NCBI RefSeq assembly: GCF_022695595.1
Contig: NZ_CP074380.1
Span: 5,258,001 to 5,322,000, forward strand
Source of the DNA: Streptomyces sp. MST-110588
GTDB taxonomy: Bacteria; Actinomycetota; Actinomycetes; Streptomycetales; Streptomycetaceae
Length of the DNA: 64,000 nucleotides
Direction of reading: 5' to 3'
A program made the translations under genes and the position numbers. The notes under the pieces were generated by a model. It searched no databases, was not told the DNA's origin, and was given only the letters and a program-made list of their open reading frames with translations. This document shows, in pieces, positions 27,554-35,956 of this stretch (its first letter is position 1; every line of letters begins with the position of its first letter).

Positions 27554-27588
27554 GCTCGCTCCCGGCTTTCGCCGAGCCGGGAGCGAGC
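27554..27588 (-). terminator. Terminator of orn
   Basis: A 14-bp perfect stem (GCTCGCTCCCGGCT) with a 7-nt loop, starting 8 nt after the orn stop. Confidence 0.85.
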
Positions 27589-27595
27589 TGCGTCA

Positions 27596-28201
27596 CTATG
27601 GCTGTGCAGGCAGGACGTGCTTGGCCGCGATCGACTTGGCGGTGTCGGAGTCCGGGCCGGGCTGCGGCACGAAGACGGCCTCCCGGTAGTAGCGCAGTTC
27701 CGCGATGGATTCGCGGATGTCGGCCAGGGCGCGGTGGTTGCCGCTCTTCTCCGGGCTGTTGAAATACGCGCGCGGGAACCAGCGCCGGGCCAGCTCCTTG
27801 ATCGAGGAGACGTCCACGATCCGGTAGTGGAGGTAGCCCTCCAGGTCCGGCATGTCACGGGAGAGGAAGCCGCGGTCGGTACCGACGGAGTTTCCGCACA
27901 GCGGTGCCCGGCCGGGCTCGGGCACGTGCTGCTTGATGTACTCCATGACCTGCCGCTCCGCTTCCGCGAGCGTCGTGCCGTTGTCCAGCTCGTCCAGCAG
28001 CCCGGAGGAGGTGTGCATCTGGCGCACGACCTCGGGCATGGTGGTCAGGGCCTCGGCCGGGGGGCGGATCACGATGTCCACCCCGTCGCCGAGGATGTTC
28101 AGCTCCGAGTCGGTGACCAGTGCGGCCACCTCGATGAGCGCGTCGTTCGCCAGCGAGAGCCCGGTCATCTCGCAGTCGATCCACACCATGCGATCGTTCA
28201 T
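27596..28201 (-). CDS. orn: Oligoribonuclease
   Basis: 201 aa, a DEDDh 3'-5' exonuclease that degrades 2-5-nt RNA fragments and pGpG to mononucleotides in the cytoplasm. Visible motifs: MVWIDCEMTGL (Exo I), the Asp in IVDVSSIKELARRW (Exo II) and GNHRALADIRESIAELRYY (Exo III, H and D). ATG 28201 is 5 nt after the adpA stop with GGTGAGG upstream, so orn is read with adpA; the adpA-orn pairing is conserved in Streptomyces. Known family length is about 180-200 aa. Confidence 0.96.
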   Translation of the reverse strand: MNDRMVWIDCEMTGLSLANDALIEVAALVTDSELNILGDGVDIVIRPPAEALTTMPEVVRQMHTSSGLLDELDNGTTLAEAERQVMEYIKQHVPEPGRAPLCGNSVGTDRGFLSRDMPDLEGYLHYRIVDVSSIKELARRWFPRAYFNSPEKSGNHRALADIRESIAELRYYREAVFVPQPGPDSDTAKSIAAKHVLPAQP

Positions 28202-28206
28202 ACGCC

Positions 28207-29640
28207 TCACCCTACGGGGCGTTCCCGCTGGCCGGGCAGCAGAGGCCGGGCGCCCGACCGGCCGGCGGACTGTTCCGGAACCCGATGGCTATAGGCATCG
28301 GATTCCGGTTTGTCCGGGTCCGGCGGGGTGAGCATGGCGGCATTGGCCGCACTGGTCACGTTCGCCATGGTGGTGGCGTGGCCATGTCCTCCTCCCTGGG
28401 TGCCATGAACGCCATGACTTCCCTGGCCGCTGTGAGTGCCATGGGGGTGGCCGCCACCCTGTATGTGGTGACCGCCGGGTACGCCCGGTGCGTGCCCGCC
28501 CTGCCCGGCGCTCGCCGTCGCCGCCGCGAAACGGTCCGCGGCGGCGCCGATCGGGCCTGTGCGCTCCCCGCGGTCCGGCCGGTTCTCCCGTACCGCCTGC
28601 TCCGGCACCCCGTTCTGCGGCCGGCGCGCGCGGTACGCCGCGCGGTAGGCCGCGGGCGAGGCGCCGAGCTGCCGCCGGAAGTGCCCGCGCAGCGCGACCG
28701 GCGAACGGAAGCCGCAGCGTCCGGCGACCTCGTCGACCGAATAGTCGGAGGTCTCCAGCAGTCGCTGGGCCTGGAGAACACGCTGAGTGATCAGCCACTG
28801 GAGCGGAGCGCTTCCGGTCAGGGAGCGGAAACGGCGGTCGAAGGTGCGGCGGCTCATATAGGCGCGCGCGGCCAGGGTCTCCACGTCGAACTGTTCGTGG
28901 AGGTGCTCCAGGGCCCACGCCACGACCTCGGCGAGCGGGTCCGCACCGATCTCCTCCGGTAATGACCTGTCCAGGTAGCGCTGGTGCCCCAGGTCCGAGG
29001 CGGTCCGCCGGGGCGGCACGACCAGGCGCCTGGCCAGCGCGTTCGCGGCGTCCGCACCATGATCCGTACGGACGATGTGCAGGCACAGGTCGATGCCGGC
29101 GGCCGTCCCCGCCGAGGTCAGCACGTCTCCGTCGTCGACGAAGAGCTCGCGCGGGTCCACATGGACGGACGGATAGCGTTTGGCGAGCGTCGGTGCGTAC
29201 ATCCAGTGTGTCGTCGCGGGACGGCCGTCCAGCAGTCCCGCGGCGGCGAGCACGAATGCCCCCGTGCACAGCCCGACGATCCGGGCCCCCTCTTCATGCG
29301 CCCGGCGCAGCGCGTCGAGCGCGGCCGGTGGCGGGGCCTGGGTGATGGACCGCCAGGCCGGTACGACGACCGTGCCCGCCCGGGCGATCGCCTCCAGCCC
29401 ATAGGGGGCCGACAGCTCAAGGCCCCCCGTGGTGCGCAAAGGTGCATCTTCGCCCGCGCACACAAGTAGTCGGTAGCGGGGAACACCCGCGTCCTGGCGG
29501 TCGATGCCGAAGACCGAGAGCGGAATGGAGCTCTCGAAAATAGGGCCGCCACTGAAGAGAAGCACCGCGACTATTTCGCGGCGTCGTCGGGCGGCGAGCT
29601 TGCGTGCGGCATCTGGTACGGCAGCGGAGTCCTGGCTCAT
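28207..29640 (-). CDS. adpA: AdpA, master regulator of development and antibiotic production
   Basis: 477 aa. The N-terminal half is a DJ-1/PfpI-like dimerisation domain (IVAVLLFSGGPIFESSIPLS, RIVGLCTGAFVLAAAGLLDG). The C-terminal half is an AraC/XylS DNA-binding domain (YMSRRTFDRRFRSLTGSAPL, DEVAGRCGFRSPVALRGHFR). Between them a rare TTA leucine codon at 28960-28962 makes translation depend on the bldA tRNA, as known for adpA in other species. The tail after the DNA-binding domain is long and unusual: over 100 residues with Gly/His-rich repeats (GGHHIQGGGHPHGTH). Downstream orn follows within 5 nt. ATG 29640 lies behind a GGGGGG run. Confidence 0.96.
   Translation of the reverse strand: MSQDSAAVPDAARKLAARRRREIVAVLLFSGGPIFESSIPLSVFGIDRQDAGVPRYRLLVCAGEDAPLRTTGGLELSAPYGLEAIARAGTVVVPAWRSITQAPPPAALDALRRAHEEGARIVGLCTGAFVLAAAGLLDGRPATTHWMYAPTLAKRYPSVHVDPRELFVDDGDVLTSAGTAAGIDLCLHIVRTDHGADAANALARRLVVPPRRTASDLGHQRYLDRSLPEEIGADPLAEVVAWALEHLHEQFDVETLAARAYMSRRTFDRRFRSLTGSAPLQWLITQRVLQAQRLLETSDYSVDEVAGRCGFRSPVALRGHFRRQLGASPAAYRAAYRARRPQNGVPEQAVRENRPDRGERTGPIGAAADRFAAATASAGQGGHAPGVPGGHHIQGGGHPHGTHSGQGSHGVHGTQGGGHGHATTMANVTSAANAAMLTPPDPDKPESDAYSHRVPEQSAGRSGARPLLPGQRERPVG
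28960..28962 (-). promoter_or_regulatory. TTA codon (bldA-dependent) in adpA
   Basis: The codon reads TTA in the linker RSLPEE between the two AdpA domains, the position where this regulatory codon is found in other streptomycetes. Leu-TTA is very rare in this GC-rich genome. Confidence 0.93.
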
Positions 29641-29988
29641 GGCGCTTAAGCCCCCCTCGGTCGTCTCGCCCTCTCGGTCCTGCACTGTTCCCCCGCCGTG
29701 ATTGCCAAGATCGAATCTACTGCGTCCCGTGAGGATGGAGTGCCAAGTTCACCACCCACTGCTATGTCGATATGGCAACTTGGCGCGAAGCATTCGATCA
29801 CGAAGCGTTCCACTCGTAGGGCCTGCTGGGAAGTGCGCCTCACGCCTCTGCCCATGAGTCGTAGGGCACAACCGTGCCGCGCGGTCCTTTCCTCGCAGGT
29901 CACACCGGGGTCGGGGGTCGCTTTCGCCAAGGAAGGCAGTCGAACCCGAAGTTGGCTGAAAACGGCCCCGGAGAGGCTTGCGGAGGGG
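29641..29988. promoter_or_regulatory. adpA upstream region
   Basis: 348 bp without a gene, noticeably richer in A/T than the surroundings (29700-29810), as expected for the long adpA leader and promoter. TGGCGCGAAG at 29781-29790 fits the published AdpA consensus TGGCSNGWWY at 9 of 10 positions, so autoregulation is possible. The exact promoter cannot be placed. Confidence 0.45.
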
Positions 29989-30342
29989 TCATTCCCCCGG
30001 CGTACGCCCGTCGAGGTGCCGTCCGCCCCGGTGTGCTCCGGTGCCCGTCCGGCCGTGCCGGCCGCGGTGCGGGGCGACCTCGTCGGCCAGAAGGCGCTGT
30101 GCGGTCCGCTCGGACTGGCGCAGCACCGCGCGGCAGGTGCACGTGACCGCCACGAGCCCGGCGGCGGTGCCCGCGGCCCCGCCGAGGGAGGAGCCGCACA
30201 CGAGGAGGACGAGCGGCACCAGGGCGCAGCAGAAGGCCCCCCAGCGCACGACGTCACTCACCGGATCGGCTGACGTGTTCGACGGTCCGGGCACGGGGGC
30301 TCCCTCCAGGCAGGCAGGTACTACAACGCCGCCGGGGACCAT
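29989..30342 (-). CDS. Small conserved Streptomyces membrane protein
   Basis: 117 aa. One hydrophobic stretch of two adjoining helices (WGAFCCALVPLVLLVCGSSL, GTAAGLVAVTCTCRAVL) is followed by a basic His/Gly/Arg tail (APHRGRHGRTGTGAHRGGRH). Similar small proteins occur upstream of adpA in other Streptomyces (from memory), function unknown. The start is uncertain: ATG 30342 or GTG 30261. Confidence 0.6.
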   Translation of the reverse strand: MVPGGVVVPACLEGAPVPGPSNTSADPVSDVVRWGAFCCALVPLVLLVCGSSLGGAAGTAAGLVAVTCTCRAVLRQSERTAQRLLADEVAPHRGRHGRTGTGAHRGGRHLDGRTPGE

Positions 30343-30667
30343 GAGTCACCGCGATGGGTACGTACGGGGGCAGGGCGGGGCATTGCCATACGCGCCACGC
30401 TCCGGCATGCTCCGGGGAACGTTCGAGGGGCACCGCCTCCCGCACGGACGGTCACCGTCCGCGATGGCCCCTGTGCACCGGGGAGGCGGCGCCGTACTCT
30501 TAGGGGTAAGGGATTGGGAAGATGATTCCCGGTCGCATCGTTCCCCTTTGAACTACGGGCACCACCCACTCGATCAAGCCAGCTCAGCCAGCTCAGTCAA
30601 CTGCCGGATCAAGTCAATCGCCGCCCGCCCGCCCCTCCGCAAGAGGACGTCCCTCGCCGAGACACCA
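30343..30667. other. Divergent promoter gap before the stress protein
   Basis: 325 bp without a convincing gene. It must hold promoters for the small membrane protein and the Usp gene. A GGGGTAAGG run at 30502-30510 is weakly like the GGGTA -10 of SigB-type promoters but no -35 partner is clear. Confidence 0.4.
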
Positions 30668-31189
30668 ATGGCCGGTCACGAAATCCCCGAACCCGCGGAC
30701 CGCAAGCAGGTCGCCGATCCGATGGCTGACCTCGAAGCGGCGGAACAGACACGCCACTCCTGCGACCCAGCCTTCCAGCACGGCGTGGTCGTCGGCTTCG
30801 ACGGCTCGGTCTCCAGCGAGCGGGCGTTGGCGTATGCAATCGGTATGGCCAGGCGCTCGGGCTCCGGTCTGATCATCGTCCATGTGGCCAACCGGCTCCC
30901 GACGACCGTATGGGCGGGCTGTGAACCGCCGGTCTTCGTGGACGTGCCGGACCACCGCACCGAAGTCCTCGGGCTGGAGCTCGCCTGCGCCGACCACCTC
31001 GCCGAGATCCCCTGGATCCTGGTCGAGCGGGGCGGTGACATCTGCCACGAGCTGGAGGAGGTCGGCCAGGAGTACGCGGCCGACGCCATCGTGGTGGGCT
31101 CGACGCACGGCATCGTGGGCCGGATCTTCGGCTCGGTCGCGGGACGGCTGGCGCGGCGCGCCCAGCGGCCCGTCATCGTCATCCCCTGA
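30668..31189 (+). CDS. Universal stress protein (UspA) family
   Basis: 173 aa. After a 35-residue polar leader comes one Usp domain: VVVGFDGSVSSERALAYAI at the start and the ATP-binding signature VVGSTHGIVGRIFGSVAGRL (the G-x2-G-x9-G pattern) near the end, then RPVIVIP. ATP-binding subtype, cytoplasmic, probably a stress or hypoxia effector; partner unknown. ATG 30668 is the first start before the conserved domain, with only a weak ribosome site. Confidence 0.87.
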   Translation: MAGHEIPEPADRKQVADPMADLEAAEQTRHSCDPAFQHGVVVGFDGSVSSERALAYAIGMARRSGSGLIIVHVANRLPTTVWAGCEPPVFVDVPDHRTEVLGLELACADHLAEIPWILVERGGDICHELEEVGQEYAADAIVVGSTHGIVGRIFGSVAGRLARRAQRPVIVIP

Positions 31190-31540
31190 CGCCGACGATA
31201 CGTCTACGCGCTCGTACGGGTCCACGCCCATGCATTCGTACGGGTTCCCGGCCACCCTTCGGCGTAGCCGGACCCCGGCATCCGTCCCCGGGCGTCTCCC
31301 TCGCACCCGCCAAAAGTTGACGGAGCGTTACGCGCAAGAGGGTGGACGGCGGCGGCGCGCATACCTACCGATGCGTAGAGGTGAATTGTGCGGGTGCAAG
31401 GGGTAGAACCCGATCAACGGCGCTCGGGCCGTGTGGGCCGTACGAGCCGTGCAGTCTCAGGCCGTGCCGCCGACCGGGAGGTGACGGTTCCCGGAGAAGC
31501 GGCATCACCGCCGGCGTAAGGGCGACGCCGGCACAGGGGA
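31190..31540. other. Convergent gap between usp and glmS
   Basis: About 350 bp without a gene that I can support. It contains two CGTACGGGT-type repeats (31215-31245) and otherwise ordinary GC-rich sequence; the glmS terminator follows. Confidence 0.5.
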
Positions 31541-31588
31541 GGCGGGTCCCCGCGCGTATGGTGGCACGCGCGGGGAACCTGCCTTTCC
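31541..31588 (-). terminator. Terminator of glmS
   Basis: CCCCGCGCGT pairs with ACGCGCGGGG around an 8-nt loop, extended by an imperfect GGCGGGT/AACCTGCC stem. It lies 23 nt after the glmS stop. Confidence 0.8.
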
Positions 31589-31610
31589 CCTTCTCCCTGT
31601 TCCGGGCCGG

Positions 31611-33440
31611 CTACTCGACCGTCACGGACTTCGCGAGGTTGCGCGGCTTGTCGATGTCCCGGCCCATCGCCAACGCCACGTGGTACGCCAGCAGTTGCAG
31701 CGGGATACCCATCAGGATCGGGTCCAGCTCGTGCTCGTTCTTCGGCACGACGATCGTGTGGTCGGCCTTCTCCTGCTCCTGGTGCGCGACGGCCAGGATC
31801 CGGCCGCTGCGGGCCTTGATCTCCTCCATCGCGGCCCGGTTCTTCTCCAGCAGGTCGTCGTCCGGCACGATCGCCACGGTCGGCATGGCGGGCTCGATCA
31901 GCGCCAGCGGGCCGTGCTTGAGCTCGGAGGCCGGGTACGCCTCGGCGTGGATGTAGGAGATCTCCTTGAGCTTGAGGGACGCCTCGCGGGCGACGGGGTA
32001 GCCGCGCACCCGGCCGATGAACATCATCGACCTGGCGTCGGCGTACTCGGCGGCCAGCTTCTTGACCTCGTCCTCCATCTCCAGGATCTCCTGGATCTGG
32101 GTGGGCAGCTTGCGCAGGCCCTCGATGATCCGCTTGCCGTCGGCGACGGACAGGTCGCGGATGCGGCCCAGGTGCAGCGCCAGCAGCGCGAAGGCGACCA
32201 CCGTGTTGGTGAAGCACTTGGTGGAGACCACACAGACCTCGGGGCCGGCGTGCACGTACACGCCGCCGTCGGTCTCACGGGCGATCGCCGAGCCGACCAC
32301 GTTGACCACGCCCAGGACCCGCGCGCCCTTGCGCTTGAGCTCCTGCACGGCGGCCAGTACGTCGTAGGTCTCACCGGACTGCGAGACCGCCACGTACAGG
32401 GTCTCGGGGTCCACGACCGGGTTGCGGTAGCGGAACTCGGACGCGGGCTCGGCGTCCGAGGGGATACGGGCCAGCTCCTCGATCATCTGGGCGCCGATCT
32501 GCCCCGCGTGGTACGAGGTGCCGCAGCCCAGGATCTTGACCCGGCGCACGCTGCGTGCCTCACGGGCGTCCAGGTTCAGCCCGCCCAGGTGGACGGTGGA
32601 GAAGCGGTCGTCGATCCGGCCGCGCAGCACCCGGTCCACCGCGTCTGCCTGCTCGCAGATCTCCTTGTGCATGTACGTGTCGTGGCCGCCCATGTCGTAC
32701 GACTCGGCCTCCCACTCCACGGTGGTCGGCGTGGCCGAGGTGCGCGAGCCCTCGGTGGTGTACGTGCGGTAGTCGTCCGCCTTGAGGGTGGCCATCTCGC
32801 CGTCGTCCAGGGTGATGATCTGGCGGGTGTGCGAGACCAGCGCGGCGACGTCGGAAGAGACGAACATCTCCTTCTCGCCGATGCCGAGCACGACGGGGGA
32901 GCCGTTGCGGGCGACGACGATGCGGTCGGCGAAGTCGGCGTGCAGCACCGCGATGCCGTACGTGCCCTCGATGACCCGCAGTGCGTCGCGGACCTTCTCC
33001 TCCAGCGTCGGGGCCTGGGAGCGGGCGATGAGGTGGGCCAGGACCTCGGTGTCGGTCTCGGAGGCGAAGGCGATGCCGTCGGCGGTGAGCTTGGCGCGCA
33101 GCTCCGAGGCGTTGTCGATGATGCCGTTGTGGACGACCGCGACCTTGCCCTCGGCGTCGGTGTGCGGGTGGGCGTTCTCGTCGGTGGGGGCGCCGTGGGT
33201 GGCCCAGCGGGTGTGCGCGATGCCGGTGGTGCCCGCGAAGCGCTTGGGCAGCCGGGACTCCAGCTCCCGGACCCGGCCCTTGGCCTTGGCGGTCTTCAGG
33301 CCGCCCGGGGTCTTGCCGGAGCCCTTGGCGTGGATGGCGATGCCGGCCGAGTCGTAACCGCGGTACTCCAGACGCTGAAGTCCCTCAAGCAGCAGCGGGG
33401 CGACGTCCCGCTTGCCGATGTATCCGACGATCCCGCACAT
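31611..33440 (-). CDS. glmS: Glutamine--fructose-6-phosphate aminotransferase
   Basis: 609 aa, makes glucosamine-6-phosphate for peptidoglycan and amino sugars. N-terminal glutaminase domain with the catalytic Cys right after Met (MCGIVGYIG) and HTRWATHG / HNGIIDN motifs. Two SIS sugar-isomerase domains follow (CGTSYHAGQ ... AVSQSGETYD and GRVRGYPVAREASLKLKEIS), ending in the typical DKPRNLAKSVTVE. Full family length. It is near a hexosaminidase gene, so GlcNAc turnover genes cluster here. I see no glmS ribozyme or DasR box upstream. Confidence 0.97.
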   Translation of the reverse strand: MCGIVGYIGKRDVAPLLLEGLQRLEYRGYDSAGIAIHAKGSGKTPGGLKTAKAKGRVRELESRLPKRFAGTTGIAHTRWATHGAPTDENAHPHTDAEGKVAVVHNGIIDNASELRAKLTADGIAFASETDTEVLAHLIARSQAPTLEEKVRDALRVIEGTYGIAVLHADFADRIVVARNGSPVVLGIGEKEMFVSSDVAALVSHTRQIITLDDGEMATLKADDYRTYTTEGSRTSATPTTVEWEAESYDMGGHDTYMHKEICEQADAVDRVLRGRIDDRFSTVHLGGLNLDAREARSVRRVKILGCGTSYHAGQIGAQMIEELARIPSDAEPASEFRYRNPVVDPETLYVAVSQSGETYDVLAAVQELKRKGARVLGVVNVVGSAIARETDGGVYVHAGPEVCVVSTKCFTNTVVAFALLALHLGRIRDLSVADGKRIIEGLRKLPTQIQEILEMEDEVKKLAAEYADARSMMFIGRVRGYPVAREASLKLKEISYIHAEAYPASELKHGPLALIEPAMPTVAIVPDDDLLEKNRAAMEEIKARSGRILAVAHQEQEKADHTIVVPKNEHELDPILMGIPLQLLAYHVALAMGRDIDKPRNLAKSVTVE

Positions 33441-33518
33441 GCAGTGGCCTCCGAGGTGGATGGTCGGGCAGCCCGTTGGCTGCCGAGGTTTTGGACAGTT
33501 GAGCGAATTTGGTGCTGA

Positions 33519-33619
33519 CCGTGGGCCGGCGGCGCTGTCCGCGGGCCGGCGGCACGGGACCGCGGACCGGCGGTGATTTCCGCAGGCCGCCGGTGCTCTT
33601 CGCGGGTCGGCGGCGCTAT
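33519..33619. repeat. Five degenerate 20-bp tandem repeats
   Basis: Units starting at 33519, 33539, 33560, 33580 and 33600 share CCGCGGGCCGGCGG followed by about six variable bases. They fill the gap between the glmS start and the stop of the 106-aa gene. No T-tract; function unknown. Confidence 0.65.
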
Positions 33620-33936
33620 CCGTAGATCATGCGGCGGAGCTGGCGCGTGGAGAGCTCCGGCGGCGCCACGGCCCGGTGCGGCAGCTCACCGGCGATCCGG
33701 TCGAAGATCTCCTCGTTGCGCAGTCCCTTGGACTGGAGCTCACGATGGCGTCTGCGGACGAATTCCTCGGTGCTCTCGTCGAAGTACGCGAGGACGTCGA
33801 GCACCACCCGGGCGGCCTCGCCGCGCTGTAGCGGCGTGCTGCGCACCAGGTGGTCGACGAGGTCCTCGTGGGACGCGTGGCCTGCGCCATCACTGCGTAT
33901 ACGACGATCGAGCACCCGTTGATACTGAGGTTTCAC
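33616..33936 (-). CDS. Conserved small Streptomyces protein
   Basis: 106 aa, highly charged and probably all-helical (GEAARVVLDVLAYFDESTEE, RRRHRELQSKGLRNEEIFDR). GTG 33936 is preferred because the conserved-looking part starts at MKPQYQRVLDRR. No ribosome site is visible, so a leaderless start is possible. No known domain. It precedes glmS on the same strand, 175 nt away across a repeat array. Confidence 0.65.
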   Translation of the reverse strand: MKPQYQRVLDRRIRSDGAGHASHEDLVDHLVRSTPLQRGEAARVVLDVLAYFDESTEEFVRRRHRELQSKGLRNEEIFDRIAGELPHRAVAPPELSTRQLRRMIYG

Positions 33937-34155
33937 CGAGACTTTCGCAAGAATCCTGCCCGATATCGGGCAAGCGACACCGAGCCGATGGTAAACAGGC
34001 GACAACGGGCGACACGGCAGGCGATATGTCGATGTGTTCAACGTCTTGACCGCTTCGAGAGCGCAGGGTAGTCAAGTGTGAACGTTCGGTTGCTCCACGG
34101 CATGTAACGACGTCACAGCACGGCCATGCACGAAGCTCGCCGAAGGGAATTCTCT

Positions 34156-35753
34156 GTGAGACGACGCAGACTGTTCTGCTCGCTGCTGTTGATCGCCACC
34201 GCCGGCCTGGGAACGGCCGGAGCGCTTCCCGCCGCCGGACACGCCGGCCCCCCACCCACCGCCCTGGACCAGGTCGTCCCCGCACCCGCGTCCGTACAGC
34301 CGGGCAAGAGCCCGTACACCATCGACCGGCGGACCCATATCCGCGTCCCCGAAGGAGCGGACCAGGCCGAGCGGGTCGGCCGCTACCTGGCGGGCATACT
34401 GCGCCCGTCCACCGGCTACAAGCTGCCGGTCACCGACGGAGAGGGCCGGGACGGGATCGTCCTGCGGCTCGGCGGCAACGACACCAAGAAGCTCGGTGCC
34501 GAGGGCTACCGGCTGACCTCCGGCCCGCGCGCGGTCACCATCAGCGCCGCCCGCCCGGCGGGCCTCTTCCACGGCGTGCAGACGCTGCGGCAACTGCTGC
34601 CCCCGGCCGTGGAGCGGCGCACCGAACAGCCCGGCCCCTGGCGGGTCACCGGCGGCACGATCACCGACACCCCGCGCTACGCCTACCGCGGCGCGATGCT
34701 CGACGTCTCCCGCCACTTCTTCACGGTCGGCCAGGTCAAGCGCTACATGGACCAGCTCGCCCTCTACAAGATCAACACCCTGCATCTGCACCTCTCGGAC
34801 GACCAGGGCTGGCGGATCGCCATCAAGTCCTGGCCCAAGCTGGCCACGTACGGCGGCAGCACCCAGGTCGGCGGCGGCCCCGGCGGCTACTACACCAAGG
34901 ACGACTACCGGGAGATCCTGCGCTACGCGGCCAGCCGCTATCTGACGGTGGTCCCCGAGATCGACATGCCGGGCCACACCAACGCGGCACTGGCCTCCTA
35001 CGCCCCGCTGAACTGCAACGGCGTCGCGCCGCCGCTCTACACCGGAACCAAGGTCGGCTTCAGCTCGCTGTGCGTGCCCAAGAAGATCACGTACGACTTC
35101 GTGGACGACGTCATCCGCGAGGTGGCCGCGATGACGCCCGGCCGCTACCTCCACATCGGCGGCGACGAGGCGAACTCCACCAGCCACGAGGACTACGTGA
35201 CCTTCATGGACAAGGTGCAGCCGGTGGTCACCAAGTACGGCAAGAAGGTGATCGGCTGGCACCAGCTCACCGGCGCGCACCCGGTCAAGGACGCGGTGGT
35301 GCAGTACTGGGGCTACGACAAGACCAGCGCCAAGGAACGCGCCCAGGTCGTGGCGGCGGCCCGCAACGGCACCGGTCTGATCATCTCGCCCGCCGACCGG
35401 TCCTACCTGGACATGAAGTACACCAAGGACACCCGCTGGGCCTGTCCTGGGCGGGCTACGTAGAGGTGCGGCGCTCCTACGACTGGGACCCGGGCAGCTA
35501 CCTCCAGGGCGCCCCGCAGGAGTCGATCCGGGGAGTGGAGGCTCCCTTGTGGACGGAGACCCTCTCGACCTCCAAGCACCTCGAATACATGGCCTTCCCG
35601 CGTCTGCCGGGCATCGCGGAGCTGGGCTGGTCACCGGCGTCCACGCACGACTGGGACGGCTACCGGACCCGGCTGGCCGCCCAGGCGCCCCGCTGGGACG
35701 CCCTGGGCATCGTCTACTACCGCTCTCCGCAGGTCCCCTGGCCGACGGCATGA
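34156..35753 (+). pseudogene. Secreted GH20 beta-N-acetylhexosaminidase, broken by a one-base frameshift
   Basis: Restored length about 532 aa. Signal peptide, a GH20b N-terminal domain, then the GH20 barrel with YRGAMLDVSRHFF, LHLHLSDDQGWRI and the catalytic Asp-Glu pair in LHIGGDEANS. As read, the frame stops at 35461-35463 after TRWACPGRAT. The next frame continues exactly with LGLSWAGYVEVRRSYDWDPG to PQVPWPTA. Adding one C to the CCC at 35432-35434 restores it. Either a sequencing error or a recent loss of the enzyme that releases GlcNAc from chito-oligosaccharides. GTG 34156 is preferred over ATG 34126 because AAGGGAA lies 6 nt before it. Confidence 0.85.
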
Positions 35754-35829
35754 CATCTGCCGGCGGCGGGGTGACGATCGTCTGAATCACCTGTCGCCTG
35801 ACATGCGTCACAGGGCTGCTGTCACAGGA

Positions 35830-35865
35830 CTCCGGCCGGCTCCGCATCCGCGGGGCCGGCCGGAG
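35830..35865. terminator. Bidirectional hairpin between hexosaminidase and acyl-CoA dehydrogenase
   Basis: A perfect 11-bp stem (CTCCGGCCGGC, 35830-35840 with 35855-35865) with a 14-nt loop, between convergent genes. Confidence 0.7.
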
Positions 35866-35888
35866 CAGTGCCGGCCGGCCCCCGGCCC

Positions 35889-35952
35889 GTTCCCAGCTCG
35901 TGCCGGCCGGCTCTCAGCCCGTTCCCAGCTCGTGCCGGCCGGCTCTCAGCCC
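35889..35952. repeat. Two perfect tandem 32-bp repeats
   Basis: Identical units at 35889-35920 and 35921-35952, beginning GTTCCCAGCTCGTGCCGGCC. A degenerate copy precedes them and a partial one (GTTCTCAGCCC) follows, running into the stop of the acyl-CoA dehydrogenase gene. Copy number may vary. Confidence 0.8.
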
Positions 35953-35956
35953 GTTC

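Noticed and set aside
33441..34155. DasR operator or glmS ribozyme near glmS and hexosaminidase
   Set aside because: No sequence close to the ACTGGTCTAGACCACT palindrome and no ribozyme core seen.
34072..35847. A 591-codon minus-strand frame opposite the hexosaminidase
   Set aside because: The plus strand encodes clear GH20 motifs; the antisense frame has no recognisable fold and stays open only through codon bias.
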